A stretch of 64,000 nucleotides of DNA from Chitinivibrionales bacterium (GTDB lineage Bacteria; Fibrobacterota; Chitinivibrionia; Chitinivibrionales; WJKA01): contig WJLW01000083.1 in the NCBI GenBank assembly GCA_014728295.1, positions 62,001-126,000 on the forward strand. Direction: 5' to 3'. Shown piece by piece: positions 53,429 to 62,339 of this stretch. The position numbers and the translations under genes were made by a program. Each line of letters opens with the position of its first letter. Within the stretch, counting starts at the first letter, position 1. The notes under the pieces were generated by a model. It had not been told where the DNA came from. It saw only the letters and a program-made list of their open reading frames with translations, and made no database searches.

Positions 53429-55384
53429 ATGTTATCAAACATCAAGCTCACCGGAAAAATGCTGCTCGGATTTTCTTCACTTATTGTCCTGGCGCTGATA
53501 CTGGGTATAACCGGATGGTACGGTGTCAGTCAACTGGCTGGAACCTACGCAAAAGCCACGCACGGCAACGCTTGCCTGGAGGCCGTCAACCAGACCGGCA
53601 ATCAGCGGCGCGAGTTTGCCATGCATGGATTTGCACAACTGGATGGTCAATCTAAAAACGCGGCCGAAATCTGGGAGGAAAAGTATGCCGAAATGATGAG
53701 AGAATTGGAAAACCTGAGCAATCTGTCCGGCTTGAAAAATGAGTATCGCCAACGCGCAAACGAGGTCAAGCATTCTTCTGAAAAATACCGGGAAGTATTT
53801 CAAGACCAGAAAGCCGCTCAAAAGCTCAAGGACGAAGCATTTGCCAATTGGGGCAAAATCGGCTGGGCGGTCACCAACGAAATCAACGAAGTGCTTGACA
53901 AACAGATCACACCAGCCCTCGCCAAAGCGAAGAAGTCTCAAAATGCGCAGAAGCTTGCGTATTGGTCGCACGTCGGCGAAGGAATTCACACCAATGTTGT
54001 CGAGCCGTTTTTACTTTTGCGAGTCACTGCCGTCTACCTGCTCGCCACCGACGGCGATAAGCAGTGGGAAGCTTTCCGGAATCAACTGCAAAAGGCAAAA
54101 AATGGATTGTCACGCTGGACATCGAAAGTAGCCGGTGACAGGCTCCTCAGCAGCGTAGCCGCACACATCGCCAATCATCTTAAAAATTACGAAAAGGCAG
54201 GTAATGATTACTGGCACGGCGTGCAGGCAAAGCGTACCTCAGATCAGCAAATGGCACAGGAGGCGCGTGCGATTGTTGCCGGGATACATGATATAGACAG
54301 CGGTCTCGAACAGGACATGCACTCCATCGCCGCCGGCAGTACTTTGACGATGATCATCATTAGCGTGGCCGGCATTGTTCTTGGGGTGGTATTGATGATT
54401 CTGATTACAGGCAGCATTGTTGGTCCGATCAAGAAAATCATTCTTTCGTTGACATCCGGCTCGAACCAGGTCAGTTCCGCATCCGAGCAATTGTCAAGCT
54501 CCAGCCAGCAGTTGTCCGAAGGTGCCAGCGAGCAGGCATCGAGCCTGGAAGAGATATCCAGCAGCCTCGAGGAGATGGCCTCGATGACCCGGCAAAACAG
54601 TGACAACACCGTTCAGGCCGACAGCCTCGTTAAGGATTCCAATGAACTCGTGGGGCAGGGAAAGGCCGCTATGGAGCGCATGAATACGGCAATCAACGAA
54701 ATTAAGAATTCGTCTGACGAGACCGCCAAAATCATCAAAACCATAGACGAAATTGCCATGCAAACCAATCTGCTGGCGCTCAATGCGGCAGTCGAAGCCG
54801 CACGTGCCGGCGAGGCCGGTCGGGGCTTCGCTGTAGTAGCAGAGGAAGTGCGCAGTCTGGCGCAACGCTCGGCCGAAGCCGCAAAAGTCACCTCGGAGCT
54901 GATTGCCAATTCGCAGGGCAATGCCGAAAGGGGTGTCGGCCTTGCCGAAGAAGCGCATGGCTCGATTATCTCGATAGCGGAGAGCTCCACCAGAATTTCA
55001 TCTCTCATCAGCGAAATCACCGCAGCCAGCAAGGAGCAGGCGCAGGGAATCGATCAGGTCAACACGGCGGTTGCGCAAATGGACAAAGTCACGCAGAGCA
55101 ATGCCGCCAACGCCGAGGAGTCGGCTTCTGCCGGCGAGGAGCTGTCTGGCCAGGCCCAGCAGTTGAATGCAATTGTATCGGAGCTGGAGAATATGGTTGG
55201 CGCAGGAACGCAAAATGGAGCACGTAACTCACTGAGCAGGAATTCCGTATCGCGCTCAAAGGCTCTGAGATCACCGGCACGGCCGCAACGGCGAGTTGCG
55301 CAACAGCCCTCTCCCGCAGACGTGCGCCAGATGTCGCCACAGCAGGTGCTTCCGCTTGATGATAAGGATTTGCAGGATTTCTAA
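53429..55384 (+). CDS. methyl-accepting chemotaxis protein
   Basis: A 651-residue transducer. A first membrane helix ([20 protein letters not shown]) precedes a long, mostly helical periplasmic region of about 260 residues ([20 protein letters not shown]-type helices), then a second helix ([21 protein letters not shown]). A helical cytoplasmic signalling domain follows, with the hairpin tip [22 protein letters not shown] and [23 protein letters not shown], rich in Gln/Glu methylation sites. No HAMP is obvious and no CheR-binding pentapeptide ends the protein (it ends LDDKDLQDF). The periplasmic helix bundle resembles HBM-type sensors. Coexpressed with the receiver gene. Confidence 0.93.
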   Translation: MLSNIKLTGKMLLGFSSLIVLALILGITGWYGVSQLAGTYAKATHGNACLEAVNQTGNQRREFAMHGFAQLDGQSKNAAEIWEEKYAEMMRELENLSNLSGLKNEYRQRANEVKHSSEKYREVFQDQKAAQKLKDEAFANWGKIGWAVTNEINEVLDKQITPALAKAKKSQNAQKLAYWSHVGEGIHTNVVEPFLLLRVTAVYLLATDGDKQWEAFRNQLQKAKNGLSRWTSKVAGDRLLSSVAAHIANHLKNYEKAGNDYWHGVQAKRTSDQQMAQEARAIVAGIHDIDSGLEQDMHSIAAGSTLTMIIISVAGIVLGVVLMILITGSIVGPIKKIILSLTSGSNQVSSASEQLSSSSQQLSEGASEQASSLEEISSSLEEMASMTRQNSDNTVQADSLVKDSNELVGQGKAAMERMNTAINEIKNSSDETAKIIKTIDEIAMQTNLLALNAAVEAARAGEAGRGFAVVAEEVRSLAQRSAEAAKVTSELIANSQGNAERGVGLAEEAHGSIISIAESSTRISSLISEITAASKEQAQGIDQVNTAVAQMDKVTQSNAANAEESASAGEELSGQAQQLNAIVSELENMVGAGTQNGARNSLSRNSVSRSKALRSPARPQRRVAQQPSPADVRQMSPQQVLPLDDKDLQDF

Positions 55385-55429
55385 GGATACCGTGATGCAC
55401 CAATGACAACAGTTGCCATATTGTCAATG

Positions 55430-55469
55430 AATGCCGGTCCGTGTGCATAAAAATTGCGCGGCCGGCATT
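55430..55469 (+). terminator. likely terminator of the chemoreceptor gene
   Basis: An 8-base stem AATGCCGG / CCGGCATT, extended by three further pairs across a one-base bulge, with a roughly 17-base A-rich loop, lies 46 bases past the chemoreceptor stop. TTTTGTTGT follows. The gap lies between convergent genes, so it could also serve the coiled-coil gene on the other strand. Confidence 0.5.
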
Positions 55470-55538
55470 TTGTTGTCGTGATAATCGATCGGGGAAGCGT
55501 AGAATATCGGACAGCCCGGGGCATCGATGCGGCAAGGG

Positions 55539-56813
55539 CTATCCCGGCACCTGCTCTTCCTGAAAAAGCTTTTTCAGCAATGCGTCCACCAGGCTTTGAT
55601 CGGGCCCTTCACCTACCGTCAGGGAGGTAAGGTACAGCAGCTTATCGTAGAGCATGGCAACGGGACTGATCGTCAGGGTCAATTCGTCACTGTCCGAGAC
55701 AATCATGCGCTGCAGCTTGCCGAATGGCATAATGGCATGGACTTGTTTGTCAAGTGAAGTGTAGATTCCGGCCATAGCGGCCAGAGCGTGCACCATGTCC
55801 CCCGCTCCGGCAACGGCAAGTCCGGTCTCATCGGCAAGCGCCGCACCGCGGCTGCGATCCGATGCGCAGATTTCCTGCAACGCCTGATCCAGTGATACGC
55901 CGAGGCCTTCGGTGTTATCCAGCGATTTGGGCGCAGGTGGTTTTTCCAGCACAATTCCCTTGGCCCGCATAAAGGAAATTTCATTTTCGAGTTTACGGCA
56001 CTTTGCCTGAACAGTCTCAGCATCATTCACCCGCGAATGCAAGACATCGTTTTCCCTGCGCAAAGCCTCGGATTCATCGGCTTTCTGCTGCAGCACTTCC
56101 AGACGGATCGAAAGTTCTTTGTTCTCGGATTGCAGGGTTAGCGCTATTTGCTGCTGCTTTTGAGCCTCGCTCAATTCATTCTTAAGATCGTCAAGCTGAT
56201 CCAGGAGTGCAGCGCGTTCTCCTTCCACCGTGCGCAGCAATTCGCTTTTTTGCTGCAACTGCGCCAACTCGGTTTGCAAGCCGGCATTTTCTTCACTGTA
56301 GCGTTGAGCATACTGGCTGGTTTCACGCAATTCGGTGTTTTCTTCAATCAATATTTCTATACGCTCTTCCAGTGAAGCGGAATGATTTCGCTCTGCATTA
56401 AGCTCCGCTTTGAGCGTTTCGAAATTAACTTCGGCCGCTTCCATCTGCCTTTGCAGTCCCTTCGATTGGCCGGCCTGTGCTTTGATCTGGTCCAAGGTCA
56501 ATTCCGCAGTATCAAAATTGCGGCGCAACCGCTTGTACTCTTCCGCAATTTTGCCATAGCGACGATTCATATTTTGCACATTCTTATTGAGCGAGTTGTT
56601 CTCTTCCTGCAGACGTTCGAGGGATACGCGGTATTGACTCGCCTGGTCACGGGAGGTGACCAATTCCGCAACGGCAATCTCGTGCTCTTCTTGCTCTTCG
56701 GCGAGTTTACGTTTGAGAGGCAGTGTTTGCACATAGCCGATAAGTATGCCGCCGACAAAAAACAGTACTGCTCCGCCACCCGATAAAAGTGCGAAGAGGA
56801 TAGGCGTATTCAT
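55539..56813 (-). CDS. membrane coiled-coil protein with Roadblock-like C-terminus
   Basis: A 424-residue protein. Residues 5-27 form a membrane helix (ILFALLSGGGAVLFFVGGILIG). Residues about 35-290 are an almost unbroken coiled coil (many heptads such as LERLQEENNSLNKNVQNM and QQKADESEALRRENDVL). The last 120 residues (LDQALQEICASDRSRGAALADETGLAVAGAGDMVH, IMPFGKLQRMIVSDSDELTLTISPVA) have the beta-alpha pattern of Roadblock/LC7 domains. The C-terminus would project into the cytoplasm or along the membrane. It is the last gene of a minus-strand run and overlaps the OmpA-type gene by four bases. Confidence 0.78.
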   Translation of the reverse strand: MNTPILFALLSGGGAVLFFVGGILIGYVQTLPLKRKLAEEQEEHEIAVAELVTSRDQASQYRVSLERLQEENNSLNKNVQNMNRRYGKIAEEYKRLRRNFDTAELTLDQIKAQAGQSKGLQRQMEAAEVNFETLKAELNAERNHSASLEERIEILIEENTELRETSQYAQRYSEENAGLQTELAQLQQKSELLRTVEGERAALLDQLDDLKNELSEAQKQQQIALTLQSENKELSIRLEVLQQKADESEALRRENDVLHSRVNDAETVQAKCRKLENEISFMRAKGIVLEKPPAPKSLDNTEGLGVSLDQALQEICASDRSRGAALADETGLAVAGAGDMVHALAAMAGIYTSLDKQVHAIMPFGKLQRMIVSDSDELTLTISPVAMLYDKLLYLTSLTVGEGPDQSLVDALLKKLFQEEQVPG

Positions 56814-57448
56814 AATGTACCTTTGTAAAAAGTAACTTCAATCCTGCGGTTTTTGTTGAGCTCCTCAGGATCATCAGAGGTTGCCAGAGGTTGCGATTCC
56901 CCAATTGCCACCGCTTTGATTCGAGCTTCGGGAACGCCGTAGCTGCGCAGAAGCTTCTGCGCATTGTGCGTCCGCTCTTGGCTGAGTTCCCAGGCATTCG
57001 CGGATTCGCCCCTACGATCGGCATGCCCTGCTATCTTTAGTGACAGTTGCGTTCCGGCGCGTTGATATTTTCTTACCGCTGTTTCGAGCTTTTCGGCTTG
57101 TCGCATGCTGAGCAACGTCGAATTTTGCGCATAAGTAAAGGTAATCTTACGCAGCTTGCGGGCCGCGCTTTCGGCTGAATCGGAGCCTGCAATCAATTGA
57201 TTTGCCAGGGACAAATCGCGAGCCGGTGCCGATTGCGAGGAAAAAGATCGGCCGGTTGGGTCGGATGGCGTACTGAGAAAATCGTCAAACAGAAAAGGCT
57301 TGCGGGCATTCTTCTGTGATGCGACAGGTGCTACCCCGAACAGCTCACGGGCAATCTGAGGATAAAGCCAGACATTCAGGGCAATTATATCACCGAGGCC
57401 CAGCACAAAACAGAGTATTGCTCCCGATATCAGTGCACCCCGAGACAT
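56810..57448 (-). CDS. inner-membrane-anchored OmpA/MotB-type peptidoglycan-binding protein
   Basis: A 212-residue protein with one N-terminal helix (GALISGAILCFVLGLGDIIALNVWL), a linker, and a C-terminal OmpA domain: ITFTYAQNSTLLSMRQAEKLE, LSLKIAGHADRRGESANAWELSQERTHNAQKLLRSYGVPEARIK, and NKNRRIEVTF. The conserved GHADxxG and NRRIEV motifs bind peptidoglycan. The anchor places it in the inner membrane like MotB, not the outer membrane. It lies between the coiled-coil and Roadblock genes with a four-base overlap downstream, so it is part of the same complex-like operon. Confidence 0.85.
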   Translation of the reverse strand: MSRGALISGAILCFVLGLGDIIALNVWLYPQIARELFGVAPVASQKNARKPFLFDDFLSTPSDPTGRSFSSQSAPARDLSLANQLIAGSDSAESAARKLRKITFTYAQNSTLLSMRQAEKLETAVRKYQRAGTQLSLKIAGHADRRGESANAWELSQERTHNAQKLLRSYGVPEARIKAVAIGESQPLATSDDPEELNKNRRIEVTFYKGTL

Positions 57449-57463
57449 ACTATCTTTCCCAAA

Positions 57464-57832
57464 TTAAAGAACCTTTTGTAAATCAGGTATAACACGTCGC
57501 AACTCAAGGAAAATAAGTCCCAGCTTGGCCTGAATGGTAACCAGCAACATTAACACGGCATCCTGCCCGATGGAATTCAAGATGACGTATCCCTTCTCAG
57601 ATTTCACAAATACTTGATTTAAAGGAGATTGCATCATTTCGTTGGCAATACGTTCACCAACACCCAGGAGTGCCGCCGACATGCCGCTGACCAGTTCCTC
57701 ATCGATTTCGGCCGGGGCAACGGACGCGATGGGAAATCCTTCCACACTCACTACGGTTGCGCCGAAAATATCGGGTGAACTGGTGCGTAGACGTCTGAGG
57801 ATTTCGGTAATTTTGTCGGTTTTACTGGCCAA
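57464..57832 (-). CDS. Roadblock/LC7 domain protein (MglB-like)
   Basis: A 122-residue protein covering one Roadblock/LC7 domain: LRTSSPDIFGATVVSVEGFPIAS, EELVSGMSAALLGVGERIANEM, VFVKSEKGYVILNSIGQDAVLMLLVT, KLGLIFLELRRVIPDL. This matches MglB-type proteins that act as GAPs or scaffolds for MglA-type GTPases. No MglA gene is in the window. It starts 44 bases after the upstream pseudokinase gene and lies 15 bases before the OmpA-type gene. Confidence 0.9.
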   Translation of the reverse strand: MASKTDKITEILRRLRTSSPDIFGATVVSVEGFPIASVAPAEIDEELVSGMSAALLGVGERIANEMMQSPLNQVFVKSEKGYVILNSIGQDAVLMLLVTIQAKLGLIFLELRRVIPDLQKVL

Positions 57833-57876
57833 AGTAAACTCCCTTCAATTTAAAAGATGGTAAACCGAACCTTGGT

Positions 57877-59481
57877 TTAGTTATTTTTCTGCTTTTTTTT
57901 TAAAATACCGGCAAACGCAGATGCATCTCTATCTGTAGTGCGGTTGAGTTCAGCTTGAGTTTGCTTGCGTTCACTGAAACTGTTGAATAGCTCCGGAATT
58001 GAAGCACGCTCGGATTTTTCCGATAATTGAGAAGCTTCCGGCTTAGCGCTAGCCGGCCGCCTGCGCGCAGGCGCCTTCGATCCATTTTGTTGCATGGTCG
58101 CAGTGGCAACGCCGGCAGAGGCTGCCTTGATCGTCTCCGGCGCCGATTCACTGTGCCGGAAGGTAGTTGAATCTGCAGAATGAAAATCGCTTCCGTTTCC
58201 GCCGCTCGCAGTATCCCCGGGGGAAGCTGCAGGCTGTGCCGGGTGGTCTTGGGGCGGCTGCGGCGCCGGCGACTGTACCACATCGTAAACCATCACCTGC
58301 CGTTGCCGGGCCGCCGAGCCGGTGGCAGAGTTGCCTAATGAGGGGATGCCGTTAAATTCGTTCCGGTCAACCTCAACCCATGCGTATTTTTTCGGTGATA
58401 CTTTTTTCAGCCAGGCGCAAAGCCAGCTCCATTGCACCTGCCGGCGGGGCGTGAGGTTTTTGTAAATCTCATCGAAATCCGTCAGGATATGGACAATCTC
58501 GGCGGGGATCGATTCCTTTGCCTCTGCCAGGGATGCCGCCAGCAGGCCCACCTCCTCGGCTGTGCGCATAAAGCGATCCTGCTTTTGGAGACTGGCCACT
58601 TCACGCCCGAAAGCCGAGACAGAATCGAAGCGCTGCACCGGTTGAACGGCAAGGGCTTTGAGAATCATATCATTGAGCTGCCGGGGAATTGCACCATTAT
58701 ACTCGGAGGGGGGTTGGGGCGGGCGTGAGTTGACGGCGATGAGCATGTCCCTGGCGCGGGGAGCATTATACGGCAGATAGCCGGTAAGCAATTCGTACAG
58801 AATGACACCCAGAGAATAGATGTCGGCCCGGGGATCCGCGACCTCACCGTTAAGCAGCTCCGGTGCAATGTAGGCATAGCGTCGGTCTACGCCACCTGGC
58901 ATGAATGAGCTTGCGCCGGGGATAATATCGGCTATGCCGAGATCGCCAATCCGGATGCGCCCGTCAAATGATGCGTAAATATTCTCGGGCGTCAACATTC
59001 GATGTGTAAGATGCACGTGCCTTCCGGATCGGGTGCGCAGTTCATGGGCATGGCCCAATCCGCGGCAGCAGGAGTTGCATAAATACAGTACATACCACAA
59101 CGGAAGCTGATAGCCGGATTTCCACGCCTGCAAGCCAACTTCACGCAGACTCAGTCCGGGAATATATTCTGTTGTAACATAGAACCTGTCTTTGACTTTG
59201 CCAAAATCCAGTAGCGTGGCAAGCGATGGATGCTTCAGTTTAATGGCTGCCCGGCATCTGGCTTTAAAAACGGTAACAAAATCCGGATCGGCACCGCCAT
59301 GCGAAGCAAAGGTTCGCAGCAACACCTCTTGCGAATTGCTGCCCTTGTCAAGCAACTCGGCATGCCACATTTCGCAGTGACTCGCTTTTGCCAATCGAGC
59401 AATTACCTTGTAGCGGGGATTTACCAGCATGCCGAATTTGCGCTGTCCATCGTTAATTTTCCTTGCTCCGTCTACTGACAT
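57877..59481 (-). CDS. protein-kinase-like pseudokinase (first copy)
   Basis: A 534-residue protein with a Ser/Thr kinase fold in residues 20-300. Late motifs are intact (YIAPELL, ADIYSLGVILYELLTGYLPY), but the glycine loop is lost (ARLAKASHCEMWHA), the VAIK lysine is Arg56 (EVLLRTFA), and the HRD motif is HRM at 160-162. DFG is DLG (180-182). It should not catalyse phosphate transfer. Residues about 315-380 (EEVGLLAASLAEAKESIPAEI...LTDFDEIYKNLTP...WSWL) form an extra domain also present in the kinase at 59857. The C-terminal 150 residues are Ala/Pro/Ser-rich. The ATG at 59481 has ACAGG six bases upstream. Confidence 0.85.
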   Translation of the reverse strand: MSVDGARKINDGQRKFGMLVNPRYKVIARLAKASHCEMWHAELLDKGSNSQEVLLRTFASHGGADPDFVTVFKARCRAAIKLKHPSLATLLDFGKVKDRFYVTTEYIPGLSLREVGLQAWKSGYQLPLWYVLYLCNSCCRGLGHAHELRTRSGRHVHLTHRMLTPENIYASFDGRIRIGDLGIADIIPGASSFMPGGVDRRYAYIAPELLNGEVADPRADIYSLGVILYELLTGYLPYNAPRARDMLIAVNSRPPQPPSEYNGAIPRQLNDMILKALAVQPVQRFDSVSAFGREVASLQKQDRFMRTAEEVGLLAASLAEAKESIPAEIVHILTDFDEIYKNLTPRRQVQWSWLCAWLKKVSPKKYAWVEVDRNEFNGIPSLGNSATGSAARQRQVMVYDVVQSPAPQPPQDHPAQPAASPGDTASGGNGSDFHSADSTTFRHSESAPETIKAASAGVATATMQQNGSKAPARRRPASAKPEASQLSEKSERASIPELFNSFSERKQTQAELNRTTDRDASAFAGILKKKQKNN

Positions 59482-59644
59482 GTTTACCTGTTTTGGCGTG
59501 TCTGTTCACCATGCACGCCGGCTTACCGCCGACATTGTGAGGCGTGCAAGAAAATAAGAGGATACCGGCAACGAAAGCAAGCCGTTGAGCGAGCGGAAGA
59601 TAGAGAGAATCTATCCATTTTTTGCAGTGCTTTATCACAGAGCG

Positions 59645-59673
59645 TTGCCTATTTATTACTTTAATGGTAGAAT
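59645..59673 (+). promoter_or_regulatory. candidate sigma-70 promoter of the second pseudokinase gene
   Basis: TTGCCT at 59645-59650 and TAGAAT at 59668-59673, spacer 17. It points towards the gene at 59857 with a leader of about 180 bases. The 375-base gap 59482-59856 lies between divergent pseudokinase genes and holds no gene; a minus-strand promoter was not identified. Confidence 0.5.
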
Positions 59674-59856
59674 TTCTTCCGGAATAATCCGGTGCGGCTG
59701 GTAGATTACCTGTCAATTCAAGCTGTTTTCGTGCCCTTGCTGACCGTGCTGAAATCAACGGAAGTCGGCCTTGTCGGCGCATAACGTTGTCGTCACCTGC
59801 AGGTGATGTGTACGATTTGACTCAATCAGCACGCCGGTACCTTAAAGAGTTTCACT

Positions 59857-61656
59857 ATGAGCACTAAAAATTACAACCTCAAAAACAAGCTACACCAATA
59901 TCAAAAAGCCCAGACGTGGCTGGCGGAAATCCCGGCCTCGAACGGGCGCGTACGTCCGGTTGAACTGAAAACCATCGAGCCTCCCCCGGCCGAAAGCCTG
60001 CCACACTTTGAAGAGCTATTTCGCAACGAGGGCAAGCAGGCCGTTACAATCAAGCATCGCAACATTTTGTCGGTATATGATTTTGGCAAATACGGCAATC
60101 GGTATTATATCGCTTCGGAATATTGTAATGGTTATACGCTGTCCTATCTTGCCCATAAGCTCACCGAAAAAAACATGCACCTTCCGGTGTGGTTTCTGCT
60201 TCGGATTATTGCAGAGGTTTGTGACGGTGTTGCGCATGTGCGCACGGCATGGAGCAACGGCGGCAACCCGGCGGCAGGCGAAACATTTTTTCTCAATCCC
60301 GACAACATAATCATATCGGTGAATGGTTCGGTAAAGCTATGCAATCCGGGAATTCCTCAGCTCAATTCATATATACTCAGCGGCGACAGCTCGATACCCG
60401 GCGGATACTTCCGCTATGCGCCGCCGGAATATTATCGGGCCGAAAAGAGCAATGAGCGCGCAGATGTTTTCTCTATCGGGCTGATAATGCACGAACTGCT
60501 GTCGGGGCAATCCAATTCATTGCCGCTGCCTCTTGACTCCATGCAGAATGGTGGTTTGGAGCCACTTATAACGCTTGCGCCCTGGATTACCGATGAACTC
60601 AACGAAATTATCTTGAAAGCTGCATCTGGCGACCCGCAGGAGCGATTTGACAGCGCGCAAACGTTCGCCATAGTACTGCGCGAGTTCATTAACAAACACG
60701 ACGTTACTCGTGATCCAAGTGAAACCGGCTTGCTGGTCGCCTCTGTCTTCAGGGATAATCCCACAATCCCCCCAACGGTACATAAAATTTTTACCGACTG
60801 GCCGGACATAAAGCGCAGACTCACCGACGCGGAAAAGCAACGCTGGGGATGGCTCAATACCATCCTGACCGGTGAGTATCTCAACGGCTTTGCGCAAAGC
60901 GGCCTTATGAATCATTACCTCCGGGAAAGTGTGCCACCGGGCGCCGCTGCAACCGCAGATGAGATGAGCCCCCAACACAATGGGCATGCACGGCAAACCG
61001 ACGGCAATACCCGTAAACCCGACATAGCGCACTTTGAAGTTCGCAACGGTCTTTGCGGCGAGACGGGAGAACAAGCGCAGCATTCCGATCTGCATGCTAC
61101 CGAAGAATCCGAATCGCACGCCGGGACTCGGCCAATTGATGCGCCACAGGAAACCGGATCGCCGATGAGCGGGCAAATTACCGTAGACAGCAAACCAACC
61201 GGATGGTTTTCCACCGGCGAACTCACGCAGCGTGACAAAGCCGAGCAGCAACTGCACTCATTGTGGAATGACGCCGTATCGTCCAGAGACACCTGGGCAA
61301 GTGCTCCGGGGACCTCGAATCTCGCCCGGTTTTTTGCTCAAACCCAAAGCATGCCGGCGATTCGCAAAGACAGCCCCCCCACCATGCCCTTTCCCAACCT
61401 TGCCCGCTCCGAGCCCGGGTCTCCCGAAGCACCAGTGGAAGCACATCAGCTTCACAACGGAAGCGATGAACCCCTGGAGTTAACCGAAGCCGATAAATAC
61501 TTTGACGACGGAATGCATGCAGTTCATCGAAAAGATTTCAATGCGGCCATCGCCTGCTTCGAGCACGCCTGCCGCCTTGAACCTGACAACAAAATATTCC
61601 TGACGAACCTCAGGCTGGCCCGCAACCAATTTGAAAAACAAAACAGCGAGCTTTAG
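59857..61656 (+). CDS. protein-kinase-like pseudokinase with C-terminal TPR (second copy)
   Basis: A 599-residue paralogue of the previous kinase-like protein. The fold is traceable through ITIKHRNILSVYDFG, YYIASEYCNGYTLSYL, YAPPEYYRAEKSNERADVFSIGLIMHELLSG, but HRDLKPDN reads TFFLNPDN (143-150) and DFG reads NPG (163-165), so both catalytic aspartates are missing. Lys38 of VELK may stand for the VAIK lysine. The shared extra domain is at about 292-345 (SETGLLVASVFRDNPTIPP...FTDWPDIKRRLTDAEKQRWGWL). A long Gly/Pro/Ser-rich linker leads to two C-terminal TPR-like helices (ADKYFDDGMHAVHRKDFNAAIACFEHACRLEP in part). Its role is probably scaffolding. Confidence 0.85.
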   Translation: MSTKNYNLKNKLHQYQKAQTWLAEIPASNGRVRPVELKTIEPPPAESLPHFEELFRNEGKQAVTIKHRNILSVYDFGKYGNRYYIASEYCNGYTLSYLAHKLTEKNMHLPVWFLLRIIAEVCDGVAHVRTAWSNGGNPAAGETFFLNPDNIIISVNGSVKLCNPGIPQLNSYILSGDSSIPGGYFRYAPPEYYRAEKSNERADVFSIGLIMHELLSGQSNSLPLPLDSMQNGGLEPLITLAPWITDELNEIILKAASGDPQERFDSAQTFAIVLREFINKHDVTRDPSETGLLVASVFRDNPTIPPTVHKIFTDWPDIKRRLTDAEKQRWGWLNTILTGEYLNGFAQSGLMNHYLRESVPPGAAATADEMSPQHNGHARQTDGNTRKPDIAHFEVRNGLCGETGEQAQHSDLHATEESESHAGTRPIDAPQETGSPMSGQITVDSKPTGWFSTGELTQRDKAEQQLHSLWNDAVSSRDTWASAPGTSNLARFFAQTQSMPAIRKDSPPTMPFPNLARSEPGSPEAPVEAHQLHNGSDEPLELTEADKYFDDGMHAVHRKDFNAAIACFEHACRLEPDNKIFLTNLRLARNQFEKQNSEL

Positions 61657-61838
61657 CACACGCACTTTGTGCAACCCAATCCACAGTCATTTCCACCTGC
61701 GAATCGAGCGCTATGCTCTGTTGCCCTGCCGCCGGTGCTTTTTTTTATATTGCATACGGGTAAGCCCCGGTAATGTGAAATGAGCATCGCTGCCGGAGCT
61801 GTCCTCCGCCAAACCATACTGCCGGGAGTGGTCTGCTT

Positions 61839-62339
61839 ATGCACAGTAGTTTTAAAGAACTTGAGACGGCACAGGGAACGATGTTTTTCCTGGGTTCAAT
61901 CAGTCACGCCGTAGAGCAGCTTGCGGGCCGGGGGGCCAACGGCATCACCTTCCGGGCCGGACGCAACATTGCCACAAAACAGAACATAGACCGTCACGAC
62001 GAGAATCTGTTGGTCGCAATTGAAAGCGTCAAGCAGGAGATGGAAAAGATGGGAATGAAGTGGGATGTTGAGGTTTACAAAAAGAAAGTGGAACCCTCCG
62101 CCCTCGTGGAGACGGAGCATGAGTATCACGTAAAACTCGTATTTAGAAACTGCATGGTGCGTTCATGCCAGTTTCATTACGGCCATCCGCAGAAAAATTC
62201 GCTCTGCATGCTTAACCACGGCTTGTTTTGCGGACTGCTGCAAAAAATACACGGATCATTTTCCGAGTACGATTTCATTCATTCCGGCGAAAATGCCTGT
62301 ATCGGGCTCTTACGAGTCAAGAAGGGAAGGGCTGCCTGA
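61839..62339 (+). CDS. V4R-like small protein upstream of hydrogenase genes
   Basis: A 166-residue protein I cannot assign firmly. The C-terminal 65 residues (CMVRSCQFHYGHPQKNSLCMLNHGLFCGLLQKIHG...ENACIGLLRV) carry four to five cysteines in the pattern of the V4R/4-vinyl-reductase-like domain, often a ligand or metal-sensing unit. The N-terminal 90 residues are helical (ESVKQEMEKMGMKWDVEVYKKK). GGGAG stands 10 bases before the ATG. Its stop overlaps the hydrogenase small-subunit start (TGATG), so it is cotranslated with it and may help in cluster or hydrogenase assembly. Confidence 0.65.
   Translation: MHSSFKELETAQGTMFFLGSISHAVEQLAGRGANGITFRAGRNIATKQNIDRHDENLLVAIESVKQEMEKMGMKWDVEVYKKKVEPSALVETEHEYHVKLVFRNCMVRSCQFHYGHPQKNSLCMLNHGLFCGLLQKIHGSFSEYDFIHSGENACIGLLRVKKGRAA

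Noticed and set aside
57877-61656. Active Ser/Thr protein kinases
   Set aside because: Catalytic aspartates and, in one copy, the ATP-binding lysine are replaced, so they are called pseudokinases.
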